Shown: positions 9,851 through 57,458 of the stretch, one piece after another
How positions within the stretch are numbered: position 1 is the first letter of the stretch
How the letters are laid out: the number at the start of each line of letters is the position of its first letter
Assembly (NCBI GenBank): GCA_946811695.1
Contig: OX328126.1
Span: forward strand, 7,578,197 to 7,642,196
Direction: 5' to 3'
DNA from: Gonocerus acuteangulatus
Lineage: Eukaryota; Arthropoda; Insecta; Hemiptera; Coreidae
DNA: 64,000 nt
Notes under the pieces: generated by a model
The model's input: the letters and a program-made list of their open reading frames with translations, nothing else
Told to the model about the DNA's origin: nothing
Database searches by the model: none
Made by a program: the position numbers and the translations under genes

Positions 9851-11030
9851 CTGTCAACAATCTCATCCCAAAAAAATCTTTATAATTGTTAGTCCCTGCT
9901 AACTATTCAGCTATAAACTATTGCTTCATTAACAAAAAAAAGTTAAAATTACAATCCCTAAATTTTCCTAAAGGAATGCTCTCAAGAGATAATAAAGTTT
10001 TAGTACATTTTTATATTATTTCAAACAAAAACTATAATAACATTCCCAATTATTTGCCAAACATTTCAATAACAATAAGACTTGGGAAGAAAGATTTGTA
10101 TTCATTAGCTATAAAAAGGTAAACATTTTTTATTCTTACAAAACACACTATACGACACCAAACGAAAGTCATATATTGTTAGATTTTTATTCAGTATTCC
10201 GAACTATTACCTACTATTCTCGATCCATTACCTTCTTGCCTAGAAGTATTTTGTTTTGTATTTTGTAAGCTTTAATATCAATTCAACCACTTAAAGGTGA
10301 TTTTACATTCAACTTCTTCTTAAAAATGAGCATAATTGTATTTTAGAAAGGATACATAATCCGCCAATATACTCACCCACCATATTGGATCTTTTAGTAT
10401 TCACTCACAAGGGGTGTATGCGGTGGTTGGGTTGTCTAATCGGGCCCATCTTTTTTCTGGTGATTCTACATGAGCTGATAAATAAAATAAAATAGGTTGA
10501 AAATGCTTTATTTTATATCTCGCGTTTGGAAAAATTATATTGACATGATTCTTTCACCAATTCATTTGTTTTATAGAGTATATTAAAGGAAAAATACAAT
10601 CGTTAAACAATAATTTATATTTTGTCAAGTAAATGTAAAAATGAGTTTACTTTTTCAAGTAAACTGGCATTATTAATTTTTTAAAACCAAAAATAATAGC
10701 AGATTTAAAATCAACACCCAAAGAAACCCTAATGTGCTAAATATCACCAAAAAGAAAAAAAAAATTATTTCTCCCAGTCCAAAAGGGCCTAAAAATTTGT
10801 AAGCCAAAAATATACGTGACATTTTGAAAATCAATATCTCGCCTTGAGATAAACCGATTTTTACATCCTTGGGCTCTTTGAAAAGAAGAAAGCTACCTTT
10901 TTGTAAGTGGAGATATAAAGTAAGTATTTTCAACCTATTTTAATTTATTCAGCTCCTAAAGCCCATTGGACGAAATGCTCGGACACGTGTCAAATATGTT
11001 TTGATGAAGATTCACATGGGAAACATGGGC
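9851..11030. other. AT-rich intergenic, no gene
   Basis: No protein-family similarity was recognised. The 86-codon minus-strand frame at 10673-10933 is low-complexity and hydrophobic, with no recognisable domain. Confidence 0.4.
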
Positions 11031-11039
11031 CTGATCGTG

Positions 11040-11158
11040 ATGCCTTTTCTTTTTTCTAAAGAAAAGCCACCACCTCATAGTGGGAATCGAACTCCCGACC
11101 CTTGGCACGGATTGTTAAGTGTTCATGCCCTAGCACTCACGGCCACCGAGCCTCCTTG
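11040..11158 (-). repeat. tRNA-derived SINE (family 1), copy b
   Basis: Minus-strand 5' portion: GGCTCGGTGGCCGTGAG head, GTTCGATTCCCACTATG B-box region and GGTGGCTTTTCTTTAGAAAAAAG. The 3' core and tail are missing. Confidence 0.75.
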
Positions 11159-11428
11159 AATTAATTAATAGTAAGTGTTTGGTGATGGAAACTGATCTGA
11201 CAGGTGCTATTATATAAAACCTAGTAGTATCTTTGTGAAAAATACCAGAATGGTGTAGGAACAACTGGGGTTAAATCCTAGCCTTGACATTTATCTTTTC
11301 AAAATATAAATCCATTAACAGTTTATTCCGACCTATAAAGTCATATCAGAATCTCACAAACAGTACATTTTTTCTATAAACTTATGCCACCAGCTCTGCA
11401 ATTTTGTAATCAAGGAATGACAATGAAA

Positions 11429-12570
11429 TCTACTATATATTTGTCAAATACCACTCACTCACTCACTCATCTATCAACGCCCAGCCCAAACCGCTCGACA
11501 GAAAATTTTGAAATTTTGCATGGACACTCCCTATATAACGTAGGCGCTCGCTAAGAAAGGATTTTTTGATATTCGTATTTTTAAGCATTTTTAGGGGGGT
11601 TTAAAGTTTGAGTTGGTTAGAGAAGGCAAGCCTAGGCAGCCTGCGTTGCTAGGACGATAAAGAACAGCTGTTACCTTACATTATCTATCTCATAGTTTTA
11701 TTTCTAATTGAGGTTAATTTCAACTATAATGGCAGATCTTGAATTACTAGAAATTAACTGTCCCTCATAGAGTTTTAATTGCGTTTCTTTTCTGCCTGTC
11801 CCCGTCAGATAGGCTCGCCATATTTTTGGAGAGTTAAACCGGGACACATTAATATGGGATGGGCATACCAGGGGGGGGGATAAAAAGAGTACAAATTATA
11901 AGCAAAATGGTGAGTTTTAAGCCTAGCAACTAATGGGAATCCTAAACTGTTAGTCTACCCAAACCTTAAAAATAAGAACGGAACTTTTTTTGCTACTTGA
12001 TTTTCTTAAAACAATCTCTCAGCCAAATAGTAGTGTCTGGCAGCTGGCAGCGCTGTGCAGGTAGTTCCAGCGTTTTACAGTTAGATTACTTCTGATTTCT
12101 TTGACACTGTGAGCAGTAGTAAAAATGTTAATTGTAGAAAAGTAACCAATTTAAAAAAGATTCTTATAAACATGAATTCAATAATTTTTACATCTTACAG
12201 CCTTTTCCGGGACATTGATAAAACTGGGCGGGACACCGAAACAATTTCAAAATTCCGGGACAGTCCCGGTCAAACCGTGATGGCATATCCTTAGGTTTTC
12301 CAGGCGAGGTATAATATCCGGAACCCTTGCACAGCCCCCTCGCCTATAACCTTGGTAATACTCGTAAATATATTGGGTGTTACCATATGACTTCTTGGAA
12401 ACATAAACTTTTAAATTTTAACGCCCATTGAATAAAATATAGTATGACGGGAACCGTGCTGTAATAAACTGCACAGAATTGTTGTATAGTAACGTAATTT
12501 TAATGAAACATTATTTAACGCAATAAAATAACTACTTATCTGCCGTGACGAAGCACGGGTATTCAGCTAG
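11429..12570 (+). mobile_element. Non-autonomous Helitron, full length
   Basis: It starts with TC (TCTACTATATATTTG) after a host A and ends with CTAG before a host T, as expected for Helitrons. The 3' end has a hairpin (CCGTG, loop ACGAAG, CACGG; 12543-12558) 8 nt before the terminal CTAG. There is no target duplication and no Rep/helicase coding sequence in its 1142 bp. The first 330 bp recur at 28917-29245. Confidence 0.8.
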
Positions 12571-13395
12571 TTTTTATTATAAAATTGCAGACGGCTATAA
12601 GGTTTTTTCCTTTTTTGTTTGTGTTTAATTACGTATCAACAATTGGGATATTAACAGGGGGCTACTCTTTTATAATGCCAACAGCACATGGTCGGTCACC
12701 TACTCAGGTACTGGCGATACCCGATGTTACTTCGGTGATAAACAGGAACCAATGGCTTCAACGTGGCTATGGCTATGTGGCATTGGGCTTTGTGATGTCA
12801 TAAATAAAAATGAAATGTTGGGGATACTTCAAATACAGCTATGCCAAAGCAAAGGTCAGTGAGATGCATGCTGTGTATGGAAAAATTGGAAGCTGATTAA
12901 TCTGGAAGTAATGTAATTATGTTAATTATTTTCATGTTTTGTATATAGATTGATAATGCCCTAGGCCGAAATGTCTCAACAAAAAATAAAATAATGTTTA
13001 TAATGTATAGAATCCTCAGTCTTCAATCATTGAACATACTATAAAAAAAAAATTACATTTTTTATTTTATAAAAACTGAGTATTTTTCTAAATAACTAGT
13101 TAAATGTTGTACAAAACATATTAAGCTATTAATGTCATATTTTACAAAATATAACATTAATTAACACATTGAATATCAGGGCTATATACAGCTTATAGCA
13201 TCTCGTTTTATGTGCCAAAACCTTAGCACGTAATGCTCAACTTAAAAGATTTCCCACAACCCTGAATGGAAATTTATCTTTTCAATAGCAAAAGCTAGAT
13301 AAGGTAATGCTAGATAGCTCAGTGCTAATAACTCTGAAGTTCATATAATGTAAAAAAATAAAATAAAATGTAAATTTTAGCAAAAAAAAGGAACT
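12571..13395. other. AT-rich intergenic, no gene
   Basis: Nothing recognised; short open frames without similarity. Confidence 0.4.
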
Positions 13396-13608
13396 AGAGT
13401 AGGAGAAATATAACTTGTCACTTGGCTGTGGACAAGCAGGGGGAGGTGGAGGCCCCTCTAGCCAATGACGGCCTTGCTGGGTTGCCATTCCTCCCTCTGC
13501 TAGTCTAATGCCTAGGCAGAGCGGGGGCTGGGAGGGTTGTTGAACTGGTAACATCGAGCCCCCTCTATGCTTTCCCTGTATGACAAGTAATATCTCTCTA
13601 CTATACTA
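13396..13608. mobile_element. MITE family M1, copy 2 (inverted relative to copy 1)
   Basis: About 210 bp with ends TAGGAGAAATATAACTTGTC and GACAAGTAATATCTCTCTACTA, inverted to each other. The interior is the reverse complement of 7203-7404. The open frame inside it is not a gene. Confidence 0.7.
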
Positions 13609-14498
13609 TTAAAAAATATTTGTGTTTTCTAAAGTTTCCATAACTCAAGAATATTGCATAACAAAAAAAATGTAAAATACATATATTGGAGTTTATTGTT
13701 TTAAAGAGCGCCTCATTCTGCAAAATCGTCTAGTGCGCCTCGAAAACAAAGCCTACGATGTTCTAGTCAGCTTGTTATTGTGGAGATTCTCCCAATGCTG
13801 CGTGGACTGCTTCGCTCATGCTGCTCGACTCTGGAGGAAGACTACTAGCTTGTGGAAAGTTAGCGCTAAAAAATGTAATATTATTATTAAAAAAAAGTCT
13901 GACTGCACGAGCTGCATTATTAAGCAAATTACTCAAGAAGGGGTGAATTATATGCCATATTTGTGAAGGATGTGCTTAAAGTAATCTTAATAAATACAAA
14001 GTAAACATTAAGAGATTTGCTCTTAATGTTTACTTTTGACGAGTTTTTGGGCAGACTTGTTTCCGCTCGCTCAAGAAGACATCAAAACTCTAGTCAATCC
14101 AACTCACTGTTATGGATAGAATTCCGATGTTATGGAGGTTATAAATAGTTTATCAACATTTCAAATGAGAGTTCTTTGTTTCCCAATGTTAGATGTCTGC
14201 GCATGCGCATGTTTACAAATACGCTGTTTACGCCAACTTTAACCACAATAACAGTGAACTTTATTGCTTAATAACTTCTTTCCTAGTTGAGAGCAACTCT
14301 TTTTTTTTACGGGTTTGTGTTTGGTGCATCAAAATACAGTGCAAAATTTGAAAAAAAAAAAAAACAGTGCTGAGGACGCTCTCCTTCAGTTTTACCAAGG
14401 CCTCTGCCAACAATAACCGGTTCCTCATCTCTGTCCTCAAGTGGCAGACATTCATAATACACAGGTCTCCATTAAACCAAGAATAATTTTTTCCGCCT

Positions 14499-14539
<41 letters not shown>

Positions 14540-14652
14540 GGCGCATCTACATCTTGGGACGCCTAATTAATTACATTTTTTATATTACTTGACATATCAT
14601 AAATCTGAATTGTTCCTGTTAATGTGCTTCAAGCACACAATAGACCAGATTG
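13609..14652. other. Intergenic, no supported gene
   Basis: A 77-codon frame at 13733-13966 has no recognisable domain. A 37-nt T-run occupies 14501-14537. Inverted TCTTAATGTTTACTTT at 14000-14040 forms a small palindrome. Confidence 0.4.
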
Positions 14653-14658
14653 TTTATT
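14653..14658 (-). terminator. Polyadenylation signal AATAAA of Protein C10 gene
   Basis: Canonical hexamer on the minus strand, 54 nt downstream of the Protein C10 stop codon. Confidence 0.6.
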
Positions 14659-14711
14659 AAAACAAAATAGTGTTAAATGTCACTTTTTTAATGTTTAAGT
14701 ACTTACTTTTG

Positions 14712-15206
14712 TCAGAGGCTGACATCAGTAGCAATATTGACAGGTGGAAGATAGTGAGATCTAACTTGGCCATGAAGATCAGCAATTACATCGTCTTCTT
14801 TTTCTAAAGCTACAATCATCTGCGTGAACTGTATAATCCCTGAGGAAAACAAATATATAATTCAGTTTTAGAAAAAAAAATCACTGAATGAAAGTACTAA
14901 TAAAATATCTGTATACCTTCTCTATTATCAGTAAAACCAAATTTTTTTATGACATCCATTTCCACTTGGACAACTAAGGGGAAAACATACTGCATAACCT
15001 TTAACATGTCATTCCCAGCATTTGTTTTGGCTTCATTAATTTTCTGAGAAGATTCTTCTGTTTCCAGCGCAGCTAATATCGCCTCCAGGGCGGCTGCAAA
15101 TAGCAGAATGACATTAATTTTTGGAAATATCAAACATTAGAGAAATGAAACAGATCTAACGCTTACCTCGGGCAGTTTCTGCAGTAAATGCGATAGCTTC
15201 CCCCAT
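14712..15206 (-). CDS. Protein C10 (C12orf57/GRCC10 family), three coding exons
   Basis: Complete 114-residue protein. Coding exons on the minus strand: 15206-15167, 15093-14917 and 14839-14712, all GT-AG, joining without a frame break. It starts MGEAIAFTAETAR and ends IATDVSL. The family is recognised from the segment NEAKTNAGNDM, matching the human C10 pattern DEARDNACNDM, followed by LKVMQYVFPLVVQVEMDVI and KFGF, then RSHYLPPVN near the C terminus. Length is close to the human 126 residues. C10 is a small, mostly helical protein of poorly understood biochemical function; human loss causes a corpus-callosum developmental disorder. It is divergent with GPD2 (start codons 948 bp apart), so the two may share a promoter region. 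Family assignment is strong. Confidence 0.88.
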
Positions 15207-16154
15207 GATACTTATACTTACAGGCTCATTCACAAGTAAAAACAAATTAATTTGTTCGAAGTAAACCGAAACTTTAGTTACAGCATAATTTCGAAAACCA
15301 TTTCACACCTGCACTTGAATAACCAACCCCAACAGCAAAACAACCTCACTAAATTCGAAAGTATACCGCCAAGGCTTTATGTATATTCACACTAAATCAC
15401 ACACTATAAACGCATGGAATAGAATTAAAAAAAAATAGACATGTTTAACATTTACAGTAAGTATCATTAAATGTTGTCAAACTACACAACGTTAATTGTC
15501 CGCACCCGGTTAAATGTTTTGACGGTGATCTCATTCTAGTTGTCAAGGACGCATGATGGCGAGTTTGAATTCAAGTTCTCAAGGTATTTGCCTTTGTCGA
15601 AAGACTACTGCTCAAAAAGGATTTATTTAGTATCTACAACGTTTTTATGTTTTGTGGCAATAACCAATGAAGATTTGGAGTGTCGTGTCATCAGCCCAGT
15701 ATAGCCTATCTTTCTTTAAAATATACACTTGCTATTCATATTTTAGTGCAATTTAATTCAAGCTCGTCTTTAAACTGCCAATAACGATGGTTAACCTTTT
15801 GTTGTCCAATATTAGAAATGGACCTTCTATAATTAGACACTGTCTCTTTTGTCAACAGCCAGTCAAACATTTTGCAGCAGACATACTCCCTACATGACAC
15901 AATATTATAATGTGACTGAAAGAATCTGTTAGCCCCCCCAAAAAATTTCAAGGTCATAAGGTAAATAATTAGGTCATTATTTGCTCAAGGTCAGGGTGTG
16001 TGTAGAGTGGGGAAAAGGTACTCTGGCTTATCTTGCCATTCTGTTTGCAGATTCCTCATTTCTAGTCAGCCAGTGGAGGAGTGTTGTGTGCTCAAATGAT
16101 GAAAGGTGGATAGTGGATTGTGTCATTTAACGGCTCCCTATGAACTGAATCAAA
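15207..16154. promoter_or_regulatory. Divergent promoter interval between Protein C10 and GPD2
   Basis: 948 bp between the two oppositely oriented start codons must hold both promoters and 5' UTRs. No TATA box could be assigned with confidence. The GPD2 5' UTR may include an additional non-coding exon. Confidence 0.5.
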
Positions 16155-45836
<29,682 letters not shown>

Positions 45837-45859
45837 CAGTATTCTTAAAGAACAAATTA

Positions 45860-45865
45860 AATAAA
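45860..45865 (+). terminator. Polyadenylation signal AATAAA of GPD2
   Basis: First canonical hexamer, 24 nt after the GPD2 stop codon. Longer 3' UTRs are possible because AT-rich sequence with further near-signals follows. Confidence 0.6.
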
Positions 45866-46589
45866 GTCTAAAAAGGAATAACAAACTATATATTATTTTT
45901 AGTTTTCCCATTAATTATTATATAATCAAATTACTGGCCTATATTTATTAAATTCAATAGTAGAGATTGTTAGTTGTCTGATAAATATAATGTCAGGGTT
46001 TTGTTAGGTTTAAGTTAAAAAATATATTAGGACTTGGGAAGAATATTTCAATGTTATTTGGATTTGCTTATTAGGGTATTCCTTTGGGCAAGCTAAAAAT
46101 ATTCATTAATTAAGATTAAGATTCTTCTGAATTCCTATTATTTTTTAATCCTAAACTATAACAACTCTGCAGTAAATTTCCTAATTGTAAATGTTTCATG
46201 AAATTTTAATGTTTTTCTGCGTTAGGATTATTTTATTTATTTATTTAAGATAAAAGTTATGTGAAACTGACAATTTTTATTATTGTTTTTATGCTGTTTT
46301 ATTTCTTTAGAAATCTTATTTTTTATTATCATAAACATGAGAACATCATCAAACTCGATTCATCAATTCATTAATTTAAAATGACATTTAAGATTTTAGT
46401 TTCATTTATTCTGGACCTCAAAGTCTGTATATGTAATGAATTATGTCAAATTTGTGATAAATAACAATGTATTTTGTCTTACCAAAATTGTAAATTATTT
46501 ATTTATTTTTATTAAAGGTGTAATTTATTTAAAATTGAACAATAGCAAAATTGTTCTTGTAAATTATTTTAAAAATATAAATACAATAT

Positions 46590-46795
46590 GGAAACCCGAT
46601 AGCTGAGAGTGCATGAGCACTCCATGCCTAGGGTTGTGGGGTCAATCCCCATTAGATTTAGTGGCAATTCTTTGTCGTCATCTCTATCCTGGCTAGAAAA
46701 GGTTGGTAACCTTTAGATAACCCATCCCAAAAAATATTTGTATTTAATAAAGGGGTGTTCAAACTATAATATCATAATTAAATAAATATTATATT
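46590..46795 (+). repeat. tRNA-derived SINE (family 1), copy f
   Basis: Diverged head (AAACCCGATAGCTGAGAG), B-box region GGGGTCAATCCCC, AGAAAAGGTTGGTAACCTTT and a tail with TTAAATAAA. Confidence 0.75.
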
Positions 46796-46869
46796 AACTT
46801 AAGATATTAAATTTATATATTTTACAAACTGTTCTTAATAAATTCCTTGTATCACCCCTTTAATCTATT

Positions 46870-46975
46870 TCTTTGCCAGGCCCTGAAATAAAAAAACTCA
46901 ACGTCCTGCAGATGGGACTTGAACCTGCTTGAGAATCCAAGGCCACAGGACCAAAGGGTAACCCTATTTTCTTAA
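46870..46975 (-). repeat. tRNA-like SINE (family 2), copy c
   Basis: Minus strand with B box GGTTCAAGTCCCATCTGCAG and an upstream TTGGATTCTCAAG anticodon-arm-like segment. The A box is poor. Confidence 0.5.
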
Positions 46976-47495
46976 CTACAGTAGACTCACTAATCCAGCA
47001 TCGTCGGGACCAAGGTATAGTCAGATTAGAGAAAACGCCAGATTAAAGAAATCAGTTAGAAGTGGTCACTTATGTATTTGAAAAAAAAAAAAACCTTATT
47101 ATTTGAGAATATTATAATCTGTACCATTGTTATTGTTGCATGTTTAAAATGGTACATATTATTGACTTTTAAAACTTGTAATCCACTCACGATGAATATT
47201 CGTACTTGACTGGTTAAAATCAGCTCCGGCGAGTTCTGAAATGTGCCACTCTTTCCTCTCGGAGACCGCCAGACTAGAGAGAACGCCGGATAAGGGAGAC
47301 TGTACTGTATTTCACAAACGGTTAGAAAATCATGGCAAGTGAAAGGTGACTACTCAAAAGCTTACTAAATTTCTTATTCTCTGATGTAAAGCAATAAAAC
47401 TATGTCCTTTCTTTAATAAAGTGTAATTGGTTTCTCTAATTAAAATAGTTAAGGAACTAAATGGAAAGAACCCAGATCTGAATTCTTCAAGAATT

Positions 47496-47501
47496 TTTAT
47501 T
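47496..47501 (-). terminator. Possible polyadenylation signal of SEC61B
   Basis: AATAAA on the minus strand, 183 nt beyond the stop codon. Nearest canonical hexamer noticed. Confidence 0.4.
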
Positions 47502-47683
47502 ATATAACTGTAAACAAATATAAATAAAACATTGAACAATAAGAATAATTAATATATACAGTTATTTTTTTTATAGATTGATATTATTTTATATATAAGA
47601 ATGATAGTTTGTGTGCCCAATGTTTGGAAAAGACACACCATAACAAAAATCTCTCGATGTCTTCAGAAGGAATGTTTGAATGT

Positions 47684-53581
<5,898 letters not shown>

Positions 53582-54050
53582 AGCTGATTTTAGAATGGAC
53601 TGAAAAGTATAAAACCTACAACCGAGAAAGTATTACTGACACAGTTCCACGTCAAGCCTCTACAAACAGGAGTTTAAAAGGTTCATGTAGAGCAGGTTAA
53701 GAAATATACAAAGCACAATAAGTTAGCTTCTCTATGGACAGCTTACTTTGCTCTTAGGATTCAAAATGTCTCCATTTTAAGGATATACCTCTTAAAGATT
53801 AGTGATTAAAATAAAATATCGTCAGACAGCTATAATACTTATGTATAGGGTAGGTAGACATTTTGGCCCCTCAGAAATACATTGAAAGGCAATATCTCAA
53901 ACAAAGTTGAAGTAATTAGGTACTGCAAGTACATATCCGGCTATACTTTACGGAGCCCAGGTGTAAGAACTCACTAAGAAATTTAGAAAATAATAGATAT
54001 AGCCCAACATCAATTCATGCGGAGTATTATAAAACTAAGAAGAAAGGACT
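53582..54050. other. Upstream of SEC61B; no gene recognised
   Basis: Holds the SEC61B 5' UTR and promoter on the minus strand. No element boundaries are clear. Confidence 0.4.
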
Positions 54051-54420
54051 AGATGAGAATTACTGAGGTGAAGGGAATGCTTAAGCTGGAAAGTCTAAAT
54101 GCAAGCATCCTTAAATGGGGATTTGCCGGACATTTCGCGTCACAACAGGAAACTGACCCCGCACCCTATGCGGAAGTTACTCCCTCTTCGCTCAAGGAAA
54201 AAGCTATTACAAATACGTTTGTCGATTACTAACCTTCTTTTACTAAAATACTCATTTTACAGTTAAATGCTATTACGACAACAACAACCAATTAAAAACT
54301 GAGTCAAACAGTCACCAAAACCCGTCCAAAAGAAGGAAGCCGAGACTTTCGGTTTAGAATTTTAAGCTCAACATTTCCCTCGTGCATGCAGAAATAAATT
54401 TTTCCATCTAACTGAACCGG
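54051..54420 (+). mobile_element. LINE coding end plus repeat F, copy 2
   Basis: A translated segment LKWGFAGHFASQQETD resembles the 'RW.GHVAR' C-terminal signature of LINE reverse transcriptases. It is followed by the non-coding repeat F (ACAACAACCAATTAAAAACT). Stop-ridden relic. Confidence 0.5.
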
Positions 54421-55019
54421 CTAAAATATGGTAAATATTTATATAATTATTTACTGTTCATTCATATGATGCATTATGGAATAGACTAAAGGTTAATGAG
54501 TCCCTTTTTTTAACCAAATTATTTTTAGAAGTTGAGATTCTATTGTGATTATGGGGAAAAAGGTTAAAAAGAAAAAAAGGACAACGAAGTTAAATATTTC
54601 TCATGGATTATAAAATGTCAAAAACACTGTTTAGTTTATGAATCCTTCAAATGACCTGGTTAGAAGGAGTTTTAAGGATGTAAATTGGTGTGTAAAGAAG
54701 ATTCTGGGAAATTATATTTCTTGTACATCAGCATCACACAAAAGTGAGTATTTCATTTTCTTTTATTATCATACATATGTTAGTGAAAACATTTATTATA
54801 TTATTTAGACTATTTTTGATCTAATGCCTGAATGATATCCGTTTGTCTTAATAAAAAACTTAAAAATAAGCAGGGCCACGATATGTTGTGGTTTGATACA
54901 TTTCTGTTATTGTTTACCTTTTGCACAGTGATGAGTCTTGGAAAGAAAATAACTGTAATAAGTAGGTAAATATTGTTTATATTTTTTGCCGCGATGAATA
55001 TTTCTAGTTACTTAATTAC

Positions 55020-55330
55020 AGATGGGCGCTACAGTCTTTGAAGGAGCTGAACCAACAGGGTATTCAATTCATCAGGATCGGCTACAAATGGGTCCCAAAT
55101 TGGAAACCAATTACCTTCAAATCTCTCTCGGCATCATCTCATCGTCGGAGTCGGAGACTCCCTCTTTTCGTGGTGCCTCCTGGTTTGCCATAGAGAAGCT
55201 TTTTGGAAACTCTCTCTGCGCCCATCCTCTCGAAATGTCCAAACCACCATAATCGGGCAAGTTTTATATTCGCCGTAGAGGTCCTTCAGCTCCTGGTTCT
55301 TTAGTATTTTACATACTTCCAATTACAGAT
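55020..55330 (-). pseudogene. LINE C-terminal fragment
   Basis: Minus-strand translation across a frame break gives LWWFGHFERMGAERVSKKLL and YGKPGGTTKRG, the typical end of RT proteins of RTE/CR1-like LINEs (WFGHVxRM). No intact domain. Confidence 0.65.
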
Positions 55331-55579
55331 TTTAAAACCTCGGGTAAATGATACCCTTGCAGTTTTTTCCGCAAAAACACAATCAAACAAACAAACATAC
55401 TTCCCCAAACTTGACTAGGCCAAAAATCCGCCCAAGTACTTTACTTTGCCGGACTCTCCGATATGTTTCTCCATTTCTTTATTCCTGTCCGGTCTTCAAT
55501 TCTCTACTTCGGTCGTTCGTTTGTGTTCGTTTCCTTAGCTTTTTTTTTTTTCTTTCTTTTTTTTTTCTTTTTTTTTTTT

Positions 55580-55812
55580 TATTATTATTTGAATTTTAAC
55601 GTCCACTTAACAAAGAATTTAAACGTTTATTAACAAAGAATTTTGGGACGGGTTTTCTATAGGTTACCACCGTTTTCTAGCCAGGATAGGGTTGATGCCT
55701 TTTCTTTTTTCCAAAGGAAAGCCACCACCCCATAGTGGGAATCGAACCGACGACCTTTGGCACGGAGAGTTAAGTGTTCACGCTATACACTCACGGCCAC
55801 TGGGCCTCCATT
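55580..55812 (-). repeat. tRNA-derived SINE (family 1), copy i
   Basis: Minus strand: GAGGCCCAGTGGCCGTGAG head, GGTTCGATTCCCACTATG, AAAACGGTGGTAACCTATAG and a tail GGACGTTAAAATTCAAATAA. Its 3' part appears partly duplicated (two AAAGAATTTAAACG-like stretches). Confidence 0.85.
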
Positions 55813-55819
55813 TTTAGTA

Positions 55820-56045
55820 CATATATGTACTCGCTTCGGCGGTACATATACTACAAATTTGAATAGTTAGGCAATTAAAACGGTATTACACCCATAAAAA
55901 CATATGGATGTTTTCTGAATTAAGTGAGCTCATTTAATTTATTTTTAAAGTTTTTATGACACATTTTTACCGATTTCGGGAGGGGGGCTGCAGACACTTC
56001 TTCCCCCCCTTCAACTTCCCCCCCCCCTTATATATGCCCATGGTT
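55820..56045. repeat. Diverged relative of the hAT-like MITE
   Basis: TTTTTACCGATTTCGGGAGG...GGGGGCTGCAG then a C-run and TATATATGCCCATG parallel 196-469. The left end and target duplication are unclear. Confidence 0.5.
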
Positions 56046-56155
56046 GAATTAGATGATAAGTTGTAGGCGGAGACCAATACATTTAAAAATCGACATTATG
56101 TTCAAGGGAGATAAGTTCAAAATCAGTTAAAAGTTTTCTTATTGATAATTTTCAG

Positions 56156-56588
56156 AATTGGGAATGTTGGATTTTCCGGATGCAAACGACCCAAAGCCTA
56201 TTTGCGACTCCATTCAAGGTGAATACAAGAAAGCAGCAGTTGTATCAAATACTGAATATTGTTCTTCTGTTGGTAGGTGAGACAAATTGATAACCAGAAT
56301 TAAAACTTTTGAAAAATATTTATTCAATTATAATGTTGCAACTTATTTTTTTTTCTGACAACGCTAGAGAGATACTTGAAAAAGGGGGCTCCGCCGTAGA
56401 CGCCCTGATTGCTACAATGCTATGCGAAGGACTTTGTGCTATGCAGAACTTGGGTATTGGTGGAGGTTGTTTCATGACAATATACAGCAGAGAAGAAAGG
56501 AAAGCTTTCTGTCTGGACGCAAGAGAGACTGCTCCAGGGTCTGCGGATAAAGACATGTTTAACGGACAATATCATAAAGCAGCAACAG
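56156..56588 (+). CDS. Gamma-glutamyltranspeptidase, two internal exons (partial gene)
   Basis: GGT cleaves the gamma-glutamyl bond of glutathione outside the cell; it is a type II membrane protein that self-processes. Exons 56156-56276 and 56368-56588 join in phase (AG|A), giving EYKKAAVVSNTEYCSSVGR then EILEKGGSAVDALIATMLCE and MQNLGIGGGCFMTIYS. These match the start of the GGT large subunit (human ...CSEIGRDALRDGGSAVDAAI..., MGIGGG). The second exon ends with phase 1 at GTAAGT. Upstream exons with the membrane anchor were not found between 53600 and 56155. The catalytic Thr and small subunit must lie beyond 64000. The next intron contains the full LINE at 57384-63320. Confidence 0.85.
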
Positions 56589-57374
56589 GTAAGTAAAACA
56601 TTTTCAGCGTTTACGAAAAAAAAAAAAAAAAAATCTCAAACAGAAGCAAGAGTATAGGGAATTAACATTACCGATGGCGGCGCCACTGTCGTTGTCAAAA
56701 TTGCGGCGTAAAAAGGTATACCTGTGACATTTGTTACATAGTGATTGCTGATAACAAGTGTTTTCGCAGTTGTTTGTGGTTCTATTTCACGTTAATATTA
56801 GTGTTTTCATCAAGAAACAGGGTTTTTGAAAGCTCTACTTTATTTGTGTACTCAAATATGTAAGAATATTGGACTAACAGTAAGTTAGTTATATTGGTTA
56901 TTGTAATGGATAAGCTAAAGTGATGTAAATATTATTTCATACCATTGTGAGTAGCTTTGAATACAATAAATGTATTTTATAATAAATATTGCATATTATT
57001 GATTACCAACAAATCCTGAACAATTTGAAAATTGAAAAAATACTTCAAAATCTTTATTTCCACACATTACATGCACCATTAATGCATTCGGGCAAAATGA
57101 GTTGCAAGCTGTTTATATTCACACAAGAGTGAAGATTACATAAATGTGAATTATTTCACTACCTCTTACATATATTTTTTAAAAATACTTACTTTGTGAA
57201 AGGAAAAGGTTTATGTTGTCTTTAAAAAGACAAATTTTTCATAAAACAGTTGGGAAATTATTAAATAGCAAGAAAAACACGAACAACACAATAGCTTTAA
57301 ATGTGTTAACAATGCACGTATACCTTCTTTGCTAGTTCCAAAATTTTCCGCATGGCGGCGTATCGCTTAATGTT
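56589..57374. other. GGT intron 5' part; nothing recognised
   Basis: An A-run at about 56615-56632, then AT-rich unique-looking sequence up to the LINE target duplication. Confidence 0.4.
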
Positions 57375-57458
57375 AATTCCCAACTGTTAATTTTTTTTTT
57401 TTTTTTCCTTGGAAAAATCCTTAAGCTCAGGTATAAACAATCGAAAACTAGAAAAAAC

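Noticed and set aside
12585..12803. 72-codon frame after the Helitron
   Set aside because: No family similarity, no splice context.
13282..13554. 90-codon minus-strand frame
   Set aside because: Mostly the GC-rich interior of MITE M1 copy 2.
55348..55599. 83-codon Phe/Leu-rich frame
   Set aside because: Low-complexity T-rich tract beside a SINE.
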